DNA from: Gymnopus androsaceus JB14
Taxonomy: Eukaryota > Basidiomycota > Agaricomycetes > Agaricales > Omphalotaceae
Assembly: GCA_009733575.1 (NCBI GenBank)
Contig: ML769425.1
Coordinates: 1-64,000, forward strand
DNA length: 64,000 bases
Direction: 5' to 3'
Part shown: positions 45,837 to 57,434 of the stretch, piece after piece
Position numbering within the stretch: position 1 is the first letter of the stretch
Layout: every line of letters begins with the position of its first letter
Notes under the pieces: generated by a model
Databases searched by the model: none
What the model saw: the letters and a program-made list of their open reading frames with translations, nothing else
Told to the model about the DNA's origin: nothing
Program-made: the position numbers and the translations under genes

Positions 45837-47619
45837 ATGGAAATTCAAAGATCCACCAGCTTGCTGCATCTTTCTGACGATGTAATCGAAGAGATTCTCA
45901 AATATTCCTCATCATACTCAACACTTTTTTCAACCATCCTCGTTGCGAAACCGATTTCCCGGGTTTATCAGACACACCCCAAGTCGATACTGTACTCCTT
46001 ATATTATCATGTCCTAGGCCCCACTTTTCCTCAAGCACTCGAACTCTATCGTCGCCGAGTCTGCTTGGAACAAATGGATGACCATGCACTATTTCCTAAT
46101 GTCCTTCACGACCCACCTATTATTATGACGGCGTATGAAAGGAGGTCTATCCAGCATACGGAGGGTATTGTGACAGAGTTGGAAAATCTATTCAGCTTCA
46201 GGTATGTGGCAGCGACTACCAGCTTATCTTCTGGCTCATTTTTTATTCATAGACACGTTGATCGCACCTCAGTGGTTAGCCAGCTTGACTCACAGGAATC
46301 ATGTCGATTTCGTCGAGCTCTTTATCGCATAATGCTATATAATTGCGAATTCCATCTGAATAGGTATCCGTTCATCGAAGAGTCTGAGCGGGAGCCACAG
46401 AAAGAGATGGTTGAGCTACGCGAGGAACAACTGAGAAGAATGACTTTCCTGTCCAATTTCCCTATAAGAGAGTTGCCCGAGATGTTGAGCGTCGCTGTCT
46501 TCCTGGAAAAACTTGCACGCACCATCTTCTCAGATTACTTTCCCGAAAATCAAATCAACAGTAGGTGTCTGTCATTGAAACATGCAATTGCTTATAACAT
46601 CCCTTCGACAGGTGCGGCCTTGATTGCTCTTGCTGCAGGCCCTGAAACAATCTTAAACTGCCAGTATTTTCAGAGCGAAGAACCGCTGCTCCGTGAGGTT
46701 GAGGACCTGGAGGACAAACTTGGTTATCATCCACTCATAGAAGGGTATATCACATACCCAATCGTGGAAGTCTTGTGCGATGAGGAGCGTGCTCCCTGGC
46801 CCGATTTTGGACTTTATCTCAACTCGAGTCGCTGGAAACAACCAATTATGTGTGCAACTTCTTGATTTACCATTCCTACTCTTATGCATTGTTCACAGGT
46901 CACCGATGTAATGAAGTGCTTGGATACGACACCTGGACTCGAACGAGTGAGCTGCGCTATGTTGCATCATTCCTGCAGTCTTACCGTTATCTCAGCCTGG
47001 ACTCCCCTTTGTACAAGATATGTCAAGTATGATGCTCCTCGAGCGTATTCACCAACCGACCTCCGACTATATCTTGAAAGGAAAACTATGGCGGAATGAC
47101 TCTGAAGTCCGGTACCTACATAAAGCAATTGCAGCCCATAGGAGATTCGGACTATCTATCGAAAATCATGGATGATATCTACGACTGTAGCCTCAAGCAG
47201 GAAGCTTTTGCCCATTGGACCAGAGATGATTTACTCTGTCTAGATTGTTTCGATCATTTCCTACACGAACATCTCTGGATCTGGCTCCGCTACATCAAAG
47301 CTTCTGGTTTGTTTTCCCTTTCTGTTTTGGCTGCACTTTGGTCGCTCATCTAGTACGGCTGTAGCTGGAGAACTCAAAGAAAACTGCTCGTGCGTTTGCG
47401 TACACTTTCAAATTTGAACCTCTGGCTTACCACAATAACAACGTTAGGGATGGATATAATTGTGAACTTCAAACTGGATCGTTATATTTACAGCACCAGG
47501 ATCATTGGAATGTGAGTTTTACGCATAACTTGACTGGAGAACGCCTCTCGATGACTCTTTTCTCTCAGCATCTATGTGATCCAGTAGCGAAGCGACTTCC
47601 CAATTCTGAGGGAGCGTAG
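45837..47619 (+). CDS. F-box-like protein, paralogue B
   Basis: Close relative of paralogue A with the same order of segments: LLHLSDDVIEEILKY, VLGPTFPQALELY, RHVDRTSVVSQLDSQESCRF, YRIMLYNCEFHLNRYPF, LAAGPETIL, DDIYDCSLKQEAFAHWTRDD, CLDCFDHFLHEHLWIWLRY. The last exons encode a GYNCEL...H..HWNHLCDP tail. Two in-frame Mets are available (45804 and 45837). I chose the second because it aligns with the start of A and of fragment C. The exon covering 46900-47100 is poorly defined and may contain a frame error. It shares an upstream region with the minus-strand gene ending near 45716. Probable SCF adaptor by its N-terminus only. Confidence 0.6.
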
Positions 47620-48090
47620 TTTGGTGTGTACTCCACTGTCTCTTTCTTCCTACTTGCCAAGGACGAAAATCTGTTATATCAATATTACATTTACGATCTA
47701 ATGCCTATACTGTAGCTTCAATTAGCATTTATTGAAGGTGGTGAAGCCTGGTGCTCTAACACATGTGAATAATCCACAAATTCCTAGTTGATGCGCCAAA
47801 GCGCATTCTAGCATAGCGACGCGATTAGCTCGAACTGACTTGTGCTATTCTGGAAAGAGATCAACAAGACTCAATCACTGACACATCTGACGCGATGCAG
47901 GCTACAAATTCGCTTCGCTTGCACACTGTATCTTGCCCGGACGGAATTGCACACTTTGAAATTAAACATGACCGACATTTATGTTGCGCTGAGTTAATTA
48001 CAATGACACAGATCCAGTCCAAGACCATAAATAAATTCTTCCTTCCTAACGACTTTCTCCAAAGTCCATTGGGTCCCTTCCACAGGCATC
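47620..48090. other. Convergent intergenic region
   Basis: Lies between the 3' ends of F-box-like paralogue B and the BAP31-like gene. No element seen. Confidence 0.35.
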
Positions 48091-48855
48091 CTAGTCTCTC
48101 TTCTTATCCGCCTTTCCACCTGAGAGCTTGTTGTACTTGTCCGCAAGTTGGTTGTACTCGGCGGTCTGAGAATCAAGTTTAGCCTTGACAGTGTCGTAGT
48201 CGCGGGCCTTCTTCTTCAGCGCTTCGATATCTTTGTCTATAGAACTATCTCAGCACTCCTATAATTGCTACACAGAGAAAGACCTTACCTGATCCACCTG
48301 AAGGACCGGTTTTGAGTTTAGCGTATTGTTCCTGACTATGGATGAGCTCGAGAGAAATGGCGAAGGTACGTGTGAGAACAAGGGAGAGGAAAAGCGTGAA
48401 TCCAGTGAGGTAAACGTTGCGTTGGGCGCTAGATCATGACGCATGTCAATGTCAGACGAGCGCAGCCAAAGTGTACACGTGTACTCACTAGAACTTCCTG
48501 GCTGCGAAGCTGGTTTCTGTCCTTATATCTCCCACTCCTTGCTGACCGCTCTTGGCCAAATCTCCTTCAGCAGTTATGCGGAACATCCGCTGGAGTGCAT
48601 CAAAGAATAATATGCCGACAAATCTGGAAAAGAAAAGAGCTAGATTAGACCACAAAATTTGGACATGACGGAAGACGTGTAAGCCTACATGAAACTGATT
48701 TTTATACCATAAGCAATCTTCGCAACTATGTGACTTTCGGAAAGGAAACCAAAGACGCGTTTGCGGACTGCGAAAGGAAACGGTATCACCAGACCGGTAA
48801 AGGTGATCATTTCAGCAGCCAAGAGCAGAAAAGTAAGAGAGTAGTAAATCGTCAT
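48091..48855 (-). CDS. BAP31/Yet3-family ER membrane protein
   Basis: Members of this family sit in the ER membrane and act in export and quality control of membrane proteins. Exon 1 (48855 to about 48692) encodes MTIYYSLTFLLLAAEMI and TFTGLVIPFPFAVRKRVF, the typical first helix and loop, then KIAYGIKISF. Exon 2 encodes FVGILFFDALQRMFRI and an R-x-E-T cytosolic loop. Exon 3 encodes AQRNVYLTGFTLFLSLVLTR, the RN-YL-G-TLFL-L motif that defines the family. The last exon is a coiled-coil tail (KDIEALKKKARDYDTVKAKL to YNKLSGGKADKKRD), whose lysine-rich end is an ER-retrieval-like signal. Stop at 48091-48093. It looks intact. The short N-terminus before the first helix supports the Met at 48855. Confidence 0.9.
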
Positions 48856-48879
48856 TCTGATTTTCCGGTGGTTGCAGAA

Positions 48880-49920
48880 AAGGTGTTCAGAAAGATTTCG
48901 ATTGAGAACGTAGTGGAGAGAAAAGAACACGAGCGCGCAGCTTTTTGAACCCGCATTCAACTGACGTCACTGCTACGTCAGGCCGGAACTAAGCGCTCAA
49001 ACGCTCTCTATGATCACTTACTCAGATGCCATTGACTATATTCGACGGGCTTCGTCGTCGACGTAGGTGAATATAGCCAATACAGACGAGCGAATTCTGC
49101 CGGCATCCCAACCAACGGCGCAGAACTCGGTATTCAAGAATTGATTGTGGAGCGTCTCCGAGTTAGTTCTCGTTTGTTTTCTTTGATACATGGAAAGTCA
49201 CCCAGATGATTCGTCGTTCATTTGGGTTACGGTTTACAAGGTCCAAGGCGGGAGAGATTAAATAACTATGCGACACCGATACAGTATCCTATGGACAGAG
49301 TATACGCTTGCAGATTGTTCGACTGGTATCTTTATTAACGTTTCGTTTTCTGAAAATCTCGGTCACTGTACGTCAAGTTTTGCACTAGGTTCGCTGATTT
49401 ATTTCGTTACTTTGGTAGCTGTAACGACTCGTGTGCAACAGATACTTCACGGGTCTTGTAGCTAGAATTCACAAGAGTGAAGAACAATAGTTCACTCGTC
49501 GAGCATCCTCGAATTCGAGATTTCATTTTGCAACATTGGAAGCTTGAATTAGAGTGCGTAATTCGCGCATTCTCATTTCAACGCTATCTTTTTCTCCATT
49601 TAGGTTGTACTTACTCTAGGGGTCATTTCGGTCTCAGCATGATTCCCTTCGTTTGTACCACGGTGGTTCTACATCTCAGCCTCAGACGAATCCCTGTCAT
49701 AGATCCAATTATCCTGATATAATGAGCTCCACTACAACCACCAGAGGTACTCGTTATAAAGTTCCAGTGAAAACTTGCTGGTTGAATAAATGGTTGAATA
49801 AAGTTACATGACGATTTAATGATATCTTTTCTGCCAACGGACATGTACTCGCATCGGACTTGGATGACTACAAGCCCCTTTTAACTTTTCCTGTGGCCAC
49901 CGAGATGACAAACAAGTCAC
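48880..49920. repeat. Right copy of the inverted repeat shared with 160-890
   Basis: Minus-strand sequence matches the left copy with the 246 bp segment 49303-49550 extra. It is the native upstream region of the BAP31-like gene. No coding region is supported (ORFs at 49268-49722 and 49623-49844 are not conserved in frame). Confidence 0.8.
48962..48969. promoter_or_regulatory. Perfect TGACGTCA (CRE-like) site upstream of the BAP31-like gene
   Basis: An 8 bp palindrome about 107 bp before the start codon. bZIP factors (CREB/ATF type, and Hac1-related in the fungal unfolded-protein response) bind such sites, which would fit an ER gene. The left inverted copy of this upstream region has lost the 65 bp that contain it. 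Function is inferred. Confidence 0.45.
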
Positions 49921-49929
49921 AGAATTTCA

Positions 49930-50572
49930 AGCCAGATTCAAACCTTGTTGCGCAGAAGGTCTTGGCTGTGTCCCTAAATATTCCTATTGGCACACATCTT
50001 ACCTTCCGCAGAGGATATAGCTGAAAGTACAACTTGAGCATCATTCATAGACTCCTTCAACTAATGCCATCTAATTGGAGCCAAATGGCTGGAATCACCG
50101 GTCAGTGAAAAGCAGACCTCCAACTCTCAAGGATGTCTAACAATTTCTGCGACTTTTTTAATGTAATAGTATTGATTACTGAATTGGGCGCCGGATTCTT
50201 CACTGGCAAGGTGATAACGGAACCTGGAGGTATGGTAAGTTGCTCTTTCCTTATAGGAGCCCAGAACACAGATTTTGTATACAAAAACTATTACAATTGT
50301 AGGTAATATCAATGTCTACAAATTACTTACAACTGTAGGTACAATCAATTTTGATATAGTAATACAATCTGGTGCGCAAATTTTGGGCCCTAAAGCCTCA
50401 TTTGCGCTTATTTCAAGAGGCGGCAGCCCTACCTAACTAACCGCTAACCCAGCATGTTTGGCAATGCCGGAATAGCTCTCTGATGTTAGGGTTCACCCCA
50501 GAGAAAGAAAAAAAGAAAAAAGGAATTAAACTGATACCTAATACATCGGAGGTTCAAACACCCATTGCCAGA
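49930..50572. other. No gene seen
   Basis: Contains TTACAATTGTAGGTAATAT-type repeats at 50289-50340 that are inverted at about 51050-51105. They may be ends of an 800 bp element enclosing the foldback at 50575. No coding signal. Confidence 0.4.
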
Positions 50573-50574
50573 TA

Positions 50575-50947
50575 CATCAGCAGAAACTGTTTTGAGCCCA
50601 GGAGGATCTAAGGTCACCCAGTCCTCTTAGGCAACCTGAGGCATCCTAGTTGGCCCAGGAAAAAGGGTAAAACTTTGGACACCTCAGGTATCCTAGTCAT
50701 CCTAGGTGTCCTGGGACATCCTGAGACATCCTAGGACATCCAAGATGTCCTGAGGGTGTCCTGGGGCATCCTGGGATAAAGCTTCTATCCCAGGATGCCT
50801 CAGGATGCCCCAGGACACCTAGGATGACTAGGATACCTGAGGTGTCCAAAGTTTACCCTTTTTCCTGGCCAACTAGGATGCCTCAGGTTGCCTAAGAGGA
50901 CTAGGTGACCTTAGATCCTCCTGGGCCCAAAACATTTTTTTCTGATG
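50575..50947. mobile_element. 373 bp foldback element with CATCCTAGG-like internal repeats
   Basis: The two halves are inverted copies over almost the whole length, with the hinge at about 50775. Ends are CATCAG/CTGATG, flanked by TA at 50573-50574 and 50948-50949. The arms are made of a short period built on (G/A)CATCCTGGG, so the hairpin would be very stable. Confidence 0.8.
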
Positions 50948-51355
50948 TAGTGCACAATTCCCATCAGATGAGCTGACTGAGAATACTGTTATGCCATTAG
51001 GCACATGTACAGTAGTGATCCAATTGAAATATATTACATTGGTGCTGTTACAATTGTAAGGAATTTCGTTGACATTGGTATTAGTTACACTTGTAAGTGA
51101 TTGTAAACAAATCCAATGCCTGTAGGTTGGAAATGATCATTTCAAGACTAACAGAAGGTTTGATAGAAGTGACAGGAAAAAGGAAATGGGCAAAAGCTTT
51201 CTGGACTGAGAGGTCCAGTTAATGTTTCTTGTGACTAGGAGTTTTGAAGTGGTTATTACTTGACAAAAGGACTGTCAAACAGAGTTCAGTAGACAAGTTA
51301 TTAAAGTAGTTACAGTAAAGTACTTACAGGGGGAGATAAAGAGTTGTTAGAATGG

Positions 51356-54300
51356 TCATTCCACAATGCAATGAAACCATTCCTTGTCAAATACACAATC
51401 TGAAAAGGATAACTTAGTGTATCCTACCTGAGATATAATGCATAAATTCTGAGGCCTCCATAATGGTCTGCGAAACTGAGGAGGAATCCAAATTATACCA
51501 TAAGGACAATTTGGAAAAGTGATCCATCCATCACTTGACAGATTCCAGTTGTTATGTGCTAGATGGAATAGGTTAAAAATCAAGCATAGACAGAAAACTT
51601 GAAACAACACCTTGCAATGATTCAGTCTTATCTATGAGTGTGTTATTCATTGGAGAATCAAAAGTTGGATCCCAAATCCTGAGTGTCTTGTCATGAGAGC
51701 CTGACACAATTTTGCTTCCATCAGGTGAATAGGCTACAGAACGGACCCAAATCATCATGACCTTGCAAAGGACCACCCATTTGAGCACCAGTAGTGGCAT
51801 CCCAGATTCTGACTGTTTCATCAGAAGAGCCAGACACAATCCTGGTTCCATCATGTGAAAAGGCTACTGAACGGACCCAATGATCATGACCATGCAAAGG
51901 ATCACCCTATTTGAGTACAAGTAGTGGCATCCCAGATCCTGATTGTTTTGTCAGAAGAGCCAGACACAATCCTGGTTCCATCATGTGAAAAGTCAACTGA
52001 ACGGACCCAATGATCATGACCTTGCAGAGGATCACCTATTTGAGCACCAGTAGTGGCATCCCAGATCCTGACTGTTTTGTCAGAATGAGCCAGACACAAT
52101 CCTAGTTCCATCATGTGAAAAGGCTACTGAATTTACAGAATTATCATGACCTTGCAGAGGATCACCCATTTGAGCACCAGTAGTGGCATTCCAGATCCTT
52201 ACTGTTTTGTCTCCAGAGCCAGACACAATCCTGGTTCCATCATGTGAAAAGGCTACTGAAGTAGACCCACATGTCATGACCTTGCAGAGGATCACCCATT
52301 TGAGCACCAGTAGTGGCATCCCAGATCCTGACTGTTTTGTCAGAAGAGCCAGACACAATCCTGGTTCCATCATATGAAAAGGCTACTGAACGGACCCAAT
52401 GATCATGACCTTGCAGAGGGTCACCCATTTGAGCACCAGAAGTGGCATCCCAGATTCTGACAGTTTTGTCTCCAGAGCCAGACACAATCCTAGTTCCATC
52501 ATGTGAAAAGGCAACTGAATTCACAACATCATCATGACTTTGCAGAGGACCACCCATTTGAGCACCAGTAGTGGCATCCCAGATCCTGACTGTTTTGTCA
52601 GAAGAGCCAGACACAATCCTGGTTCTGTCATGTGAAAAGGCTACTGAATGGACCCAATGATCATGACCTTGCAGAGGATCACCCATTTGAGCACCAGTAG
52701 CAGCATTCCACATCCTGACTGTTTTGTCATCAGAGCCAGACACAATCCTGGTTCCATCATGTGAAAAGGCTACTGAACGGATCCAATCATCATGACCTTG
52801 CAGAGGATCACCCATTTGAGCACCAGTAGTGGCATCCCAGATCCTGATTGTTTTGTCAGAAGAGCCAGACACAATCCTGGTTCCATCATGTGAAAAGGCT
52901 ACTGAACAGACCCAATGATCATGACCTTGCAAAGGATCACCCATTTGAGCACCAGTAGTGGCATCCCAGATTCTGACTGTTTTGTCAGAAGAGCCTGATA
53001 CAATTCTGGTTCCATGATGTGAAAAGGCAACTGAATTCACAACATCAACATGACCTTGCAGAGGATCACCCATTTGAGCACCAGTAGTAGCATCCCACAT
53101 CCTGACTGTTTTGTCAGAAGAGCCAGACACAATTGTGGCTCCGTTGTGAGAAAAGGCAACTGAATTCACAACATCATCATGACCCTGTAGAGGATCACCC
53201 ATTTGAGCACCAGTAGTGACATCCCAGATCCTTACTGTTTTGTCATAAGAGCCAGACACAATCCTGGTTCCATCATTTGAAAAGGCTACTGACTGGACAT
53301 AATCATCATGACCTTGCAGAGGATCACCCATTTGAGCACCAGTAGTGGCATCCCAGATCCTGACTGTTCTGTCTGAAGAGCCAGACACAATCCTAGTTCC
53401 ATCATGTGAAAAGGCAACTGAATTCACAATACGATCATGACCCTTCAATATCACATCTGTCACCCGACTTAGTGTCTGAGCCTCAATCCAAGTACTCTTT
53501 AGGTTTGGCTTACATTCAAAATTACTTTGCCAACAAGGAATGATACTGAGATATAAATGCGGTGTTCTTCCCTTAACTTCACCACTCGAAAACTGCACTA
53601 GTAAATTTTGTAGGTATTTCATTATCCTTATTACTTCAATTTTCGGATCAACATCTTTGAGTTTCTGTACAAACTTTAGTTATTTATTCACTTAATTATA
53701 CTGCCAGGTGAAACTAACCTTAAGAATCAAGTCTATAGCTGCTCCACATTGTGGCAATAGGCCCAGTAAGCTCATGGCTTCAATCCAATATACCCCCTTC
53801 CTCTTCAAGAACTCATACAATTCCTCTAAAATTTTCCCCTGGATCTCACATTTGATGAAATGATAACTCCAAAACTGACAAGCATATTGAAGTGTTTCTC
53901 CTATGTTGTCCTTAACTCTCCTCTCAAAGTCAGGCACTTCCTTATCTGATGTAAATGATGAAGGAAGTTTACAGATATTGAATCTTAACTCCTCCATTAT
54001 ATTCAAACATGTAAAGGTCAGCTTGAGATGGTGAGACTTTATCCACTCAGTGTTCATCACCTTTACAAGATAGTCAGGAAAAGAGGCATGAAATGTAAAA
54101 ACACAATTATTGTCATCGGAAATATAGATAAGTGCTTTTAGTCGTTCTATCAGATTGGCCACACCAGTCTCTGTCAAACCCAATAGGTCAGCTATGGCAT
54201 TACATGACAATGGTTTCCCTGTGCAAGTGATGGTGTAAAGAATCATCTTATCTTCCTGGATTTCATGAGTGGATTTTCACTTGAAATGGCACTGCTTACA

Positions 54301-55384
54301 ATACCATCATAAAGTTGGTGCAGATCCTGATATTGGTTACTCTGCTTCAGTGAATCAGTCAGTCTCTCCTTTTGCCTTTTAAGAAAGCGGCCACCCTTCA
54401 CATGTTTCACCAATGTTGCTGCATAAATGAAGAGCTTTCCAGATAATGATGTAAGCTGCTGGAGTTCCTTCTCTGATGAGTATATTCCATCCAGTTCAGT
54501 TTTAACATAATTATATATATCTTCTTTGACTAAACTTTCTTCAACTTGGTGTAAAAGAAATTTATTGATATATGAGACTGGCTCTGATTGTGCAAAGTTG
54601 CTGGGATCAATAAGGTCCTGGATTGCCTGCTCTGGGCGACTGGTGAAGAAAAATTTCAATCCTGGTAATTCTCTTTTCTGGATTGCCATTATAAGTGGTT
54701 TAAGTACCCATGAGACTTCTTCACATTCATCCAAAGCATCCACAACAAGAACTGGTGTTGTACACAATCTTATTTGTCCATTAATGGCTGCATTCCATGG
54801 CTGAACTAAAAGTTTGTTGATCTGCTCCTCTGGCATCCCCAGATGATCAGGATCTTTTTGCATGATATTCACCAGTGAAGCTTCAAATATTCCAGAGAAT
54901 TTTGCTAGCTGGTATGCTAATGTAGGAATAATCATCTGGTAATCTCTGCATTCTGGGATTTGGTGTGAACAAAAAAAGGTCCCAGCAAGTTGACCTTTCT
55001 TCTTTAATCTCATGCAAAGAGACATTGCAATTGTACTTTTGCCTGTTCCAGCCATCCCACACATCCAATAGCCAAGTGCATCAAAAGGGTTTTTGCTAGT
55101 TGCCCATTTCTCAATGTCAGAAAGAATTTGTTCCCTTGTGCCCGAACTACATGGCTTGCGAGCAAGCCTGATGCCCACACCTGCATCATAGAATGCCTGT
55201 TGTGAGTATGTCAGCTTTCTCATAATGATTCCCTATGATGATTAAGATATAAATAGTCAGTTTGTTGCCTTGGTTCATTTTTTTGCTACTTAATAGTTAA
55301 ACTTACATGCAAAATTTTGGGATCTTGATAAGAAATGTTGAACTCTCCTCCCTGTATACAAAAATCTCGAGCATTTGGAAACAT
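51356..55384 (-). pseudogene. NACHT-WD40 NLR-like (STAND) protein, right-arm copy, several frameshifts
   Basis: Exon 1 (55307-55384) encodes FCIQGGEFNISYQDPKILH and lacks seven residues that the left copy has. After an intron (55233-55306), the NACHT exon has Walker A GMAGTGKST, Walker B VLVVDALDE and TSRPE. A two-base insertion near 54265 shifts the frame after SSAISSENP; the next frame continues with ILYTITCTGKPLSC and a winged-helix-like region. A further intron (about 53640-53715) leads to KLKDVDPKIEVI and PHLYLSIIPCWQSNF, then about 14 WD40 units (53450 to 51640). One-base insertions near 52263, 52087, 51908 and 51755 break the array. The last exon ends with DGWI, IWIPPQFRRPLW and KEWFHCIVE at 51356. 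This copy is more complete than the left one because it has the linker exon. All indels are one or two bases, so sequence error cannot be excluded. Confidence 0.85.
51640..53450 (-). repeat. WD40 array, about 14 units of 129 bp, right NLR copy
   Basis: The variants after GHD run RIVN, DYVQ, DVVN, DVVN, HWVC, DWIR, HWVH, DVVN, HWVR, MWVY, NSVN, HWVR, HWVR, WVR. Variants are more mixed than in the left array and there is no triplet order. Confidence 0.8.
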
Positions 55385-55639
55385 TGTTGAAGAAGCGATG
55401 ATGGTGGTTGATGGTCAAGGGACAATTAACTTTGTCAGATTTCCCACGTCACCGTCCACATGTGTTGAGGGCAGGTTAAAGATTTCGTGACATGTTATTT
55501 GGGACTTTGGCAGTGACATTAATGAAGACTCAAATATACGTATGTAGTAATGCGCTAGGCACTAGTGTGTAGCGTAGCTACACATAAACATGTATCGGAC
55601 ATAAGCACAACATCTAGTAAAGCTCTTCTTAGAAGTTAG

Positions 55640-55931
55640 TGGTCATCGTCGCAGGTCGGTGTGTACGCATTCAGAACAAGCAGGGCAGAGAAGGGTTTTG
55701 CATGTTTGGTGAGGTAGGTGAATTATATGCATGGGCATGCGGAGAGGGGCAGCGAAATACATTATCGATATCGGTGTCAAAGCATGGTGCATATGGGTAG
55801 GTATGGTTTCAGTGTCGATAAAGGAGGTTAAGAGTGATGGAAGAAGGGTAGCACTGACATGTAACGCGAGGCAAGAGAGGAGAGACGAGATGATGCAAGG
55901 AAAAGAGGGAACAAAGATGATGTTGTCGGTA
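55640..55931. other. Region between the F-box-like remnant and the right NLR copy
   Basis: Conserved with the left arm at 6430-6760 but without a shared open frame. The 112-codon ORF at 55643-55981 (-) is therefore probably not a gene. Confidence 0.4.
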
Positions 55932-56257
55932 TCAGCATAAACCCAAACGAAAGAAAGGTAGACACCTTTCCTCGGTAGCACTCTTTTCGTACTGAGGGTG
56001 AGAATCTCTGATTGTAGAAATCAGCCCTTCATCCAGCACGACTTCCACATTCACTGCGTTAGTCTTCAAGAAAGCCGGCGTGGTATACTTCCTTTGATCT
56101 ATGGGTATTTCGAGAATAATTTTCCGAAAGGTGCCACGTTGCGACGAGCGAAGCCATGCTCTTCCGACAAGCACACAGTTCAGAAGAGCAGGAGTGTCCG
56201 GTAGAGGTGGTCGAGGTCCAAGTGCCATGAGGAAACAAGCGCCAGAAGTTGGGCGTT
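55932..56257 (-). pseudogene. F-box-like protein fragment, right-arm copy
   Basis: Encodes LLNCVLVGRAWLRSSQRG, FRKIILEIPIDQRKYTTPAF and GLISTIRDSHPQY. The frame is longer and cleaner than in the left arm, but there is still no start of an F-box helix in frame and no C-terminal repeats. It is separated from the eIF2-gamma copy by the LINE insertion. Confidence 0.5.
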
Positions 56258-56263
56258 GATCTC

Positions 56264-57209
56264 GGCCGACTCATGCAATGCCGAACAGGACATGCTGAGT
56301 ACTATTCCAAGTTTGTGCCAACGAAGAACATTGACTGCCCTTGCGGAGAAAACCTACAGACTCGCGAACACATACTTCGAGAATGCACACAATATGAACA
56401 TCATCGGTACATACTACGTGACGCATCCCCTGACATCTCACTACAGGATAAGAATATTGGGGACCGACAAAGGCATATCTGCTCAGTCCGAGCCTCAGGT
56501 GCCTTCACCAGAGACGGAAAACCTCGCAAAACCCCTAAAGAACCAATATACGTGGCCCGGTCAGTCTGGGACTTCTTCGACGACATGCTTAACAGTCAAG
56601 TGGAAGGAACTGCGATTCCCGAAGCGGACTGGAGAGATGAAGTCGTAGACCCAAACGACCTCGACGGAATTGGATAACGGACCACACTGTTACATACATA
56701 TTAACCTCCTCTCATGACCTCTTCCCACTACCTATCACTTCTACCCGCTTCCACATAAAACCCAGGGTGCTGGTGCGCTGGGCTCATCACCCGGTAGCGT
56801 GGGATTTGACCCTTCCGGTGTACGAGGAGCACTGGAAGGGCCGCCCAAGATCTCGCAAGAGCCAAATAGGCCACAGAGCGGTTACGCCTGCAATGGGGAC
56901 TTGGTTTTGCCCTGACACCCTTCCTCTCAAGGGCAGCATGTGGAATGCACCTTATGCTCTTATGTTTCATATTCCATGCTTCTCAAGGCTCTAGAGCCGA
57001 CCATCACTCCCCCTAACATCCTTCCTGATTCACAAAACCAATGCCTGCAGCTACACAAACAAACACAGACAGCTCATGATACATATACTACATACAAGGC
57101 CGCCCGCACTCTTCCCCGTGTCTTGGTACTTAGACTTACCTGTACGCACGGAATAAAGGAGTCTTACCTGTACGCACGGAATAAAGGAGTCCAAAAAAAA
57201 AAAAAAAAA
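56264..57209 (+). mobile_element. 5'-truncated LINE (non-LTR retrotransposon) with poly-A tail
   Basis: The open frame to 56677 encodes QCRTGHAEYYSKFVPT and the zinc-finger-like CPCGENLQTREHILRECTQY with a following His, the C-terminal end of LINE ORF2 in fungal Tad1/I-type elements. The 3' end has AATAAA signals inside a 28 bp tandem repeat (about 57127-57190), then 17 A (57193-57209). GATCTC at 56258-56263 and 57210-57215 is the target duplication. The left arm has the empty site at about 6089. Confidence 0.85.
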
Positions 57210-57434
57210 GATCTCTGCACAACCACCTTATCTGCTTGATTTCGCGTGAAACTCGCTTCTTATTACCATCCGCCACTTCTCAAGAAATATCATGGCCTGC
57301 ATTCTCCTTCATACGCAGCGGAGTTCTACAGTATAACGTCGTGAACAGTCTTGTATTCGTCCAATTATCGTAAAAATCGCAAGCATGCAGTGATTAGTAC
57401 CCGACTAAACATGTCCAGAATCACAGTCCATAAA

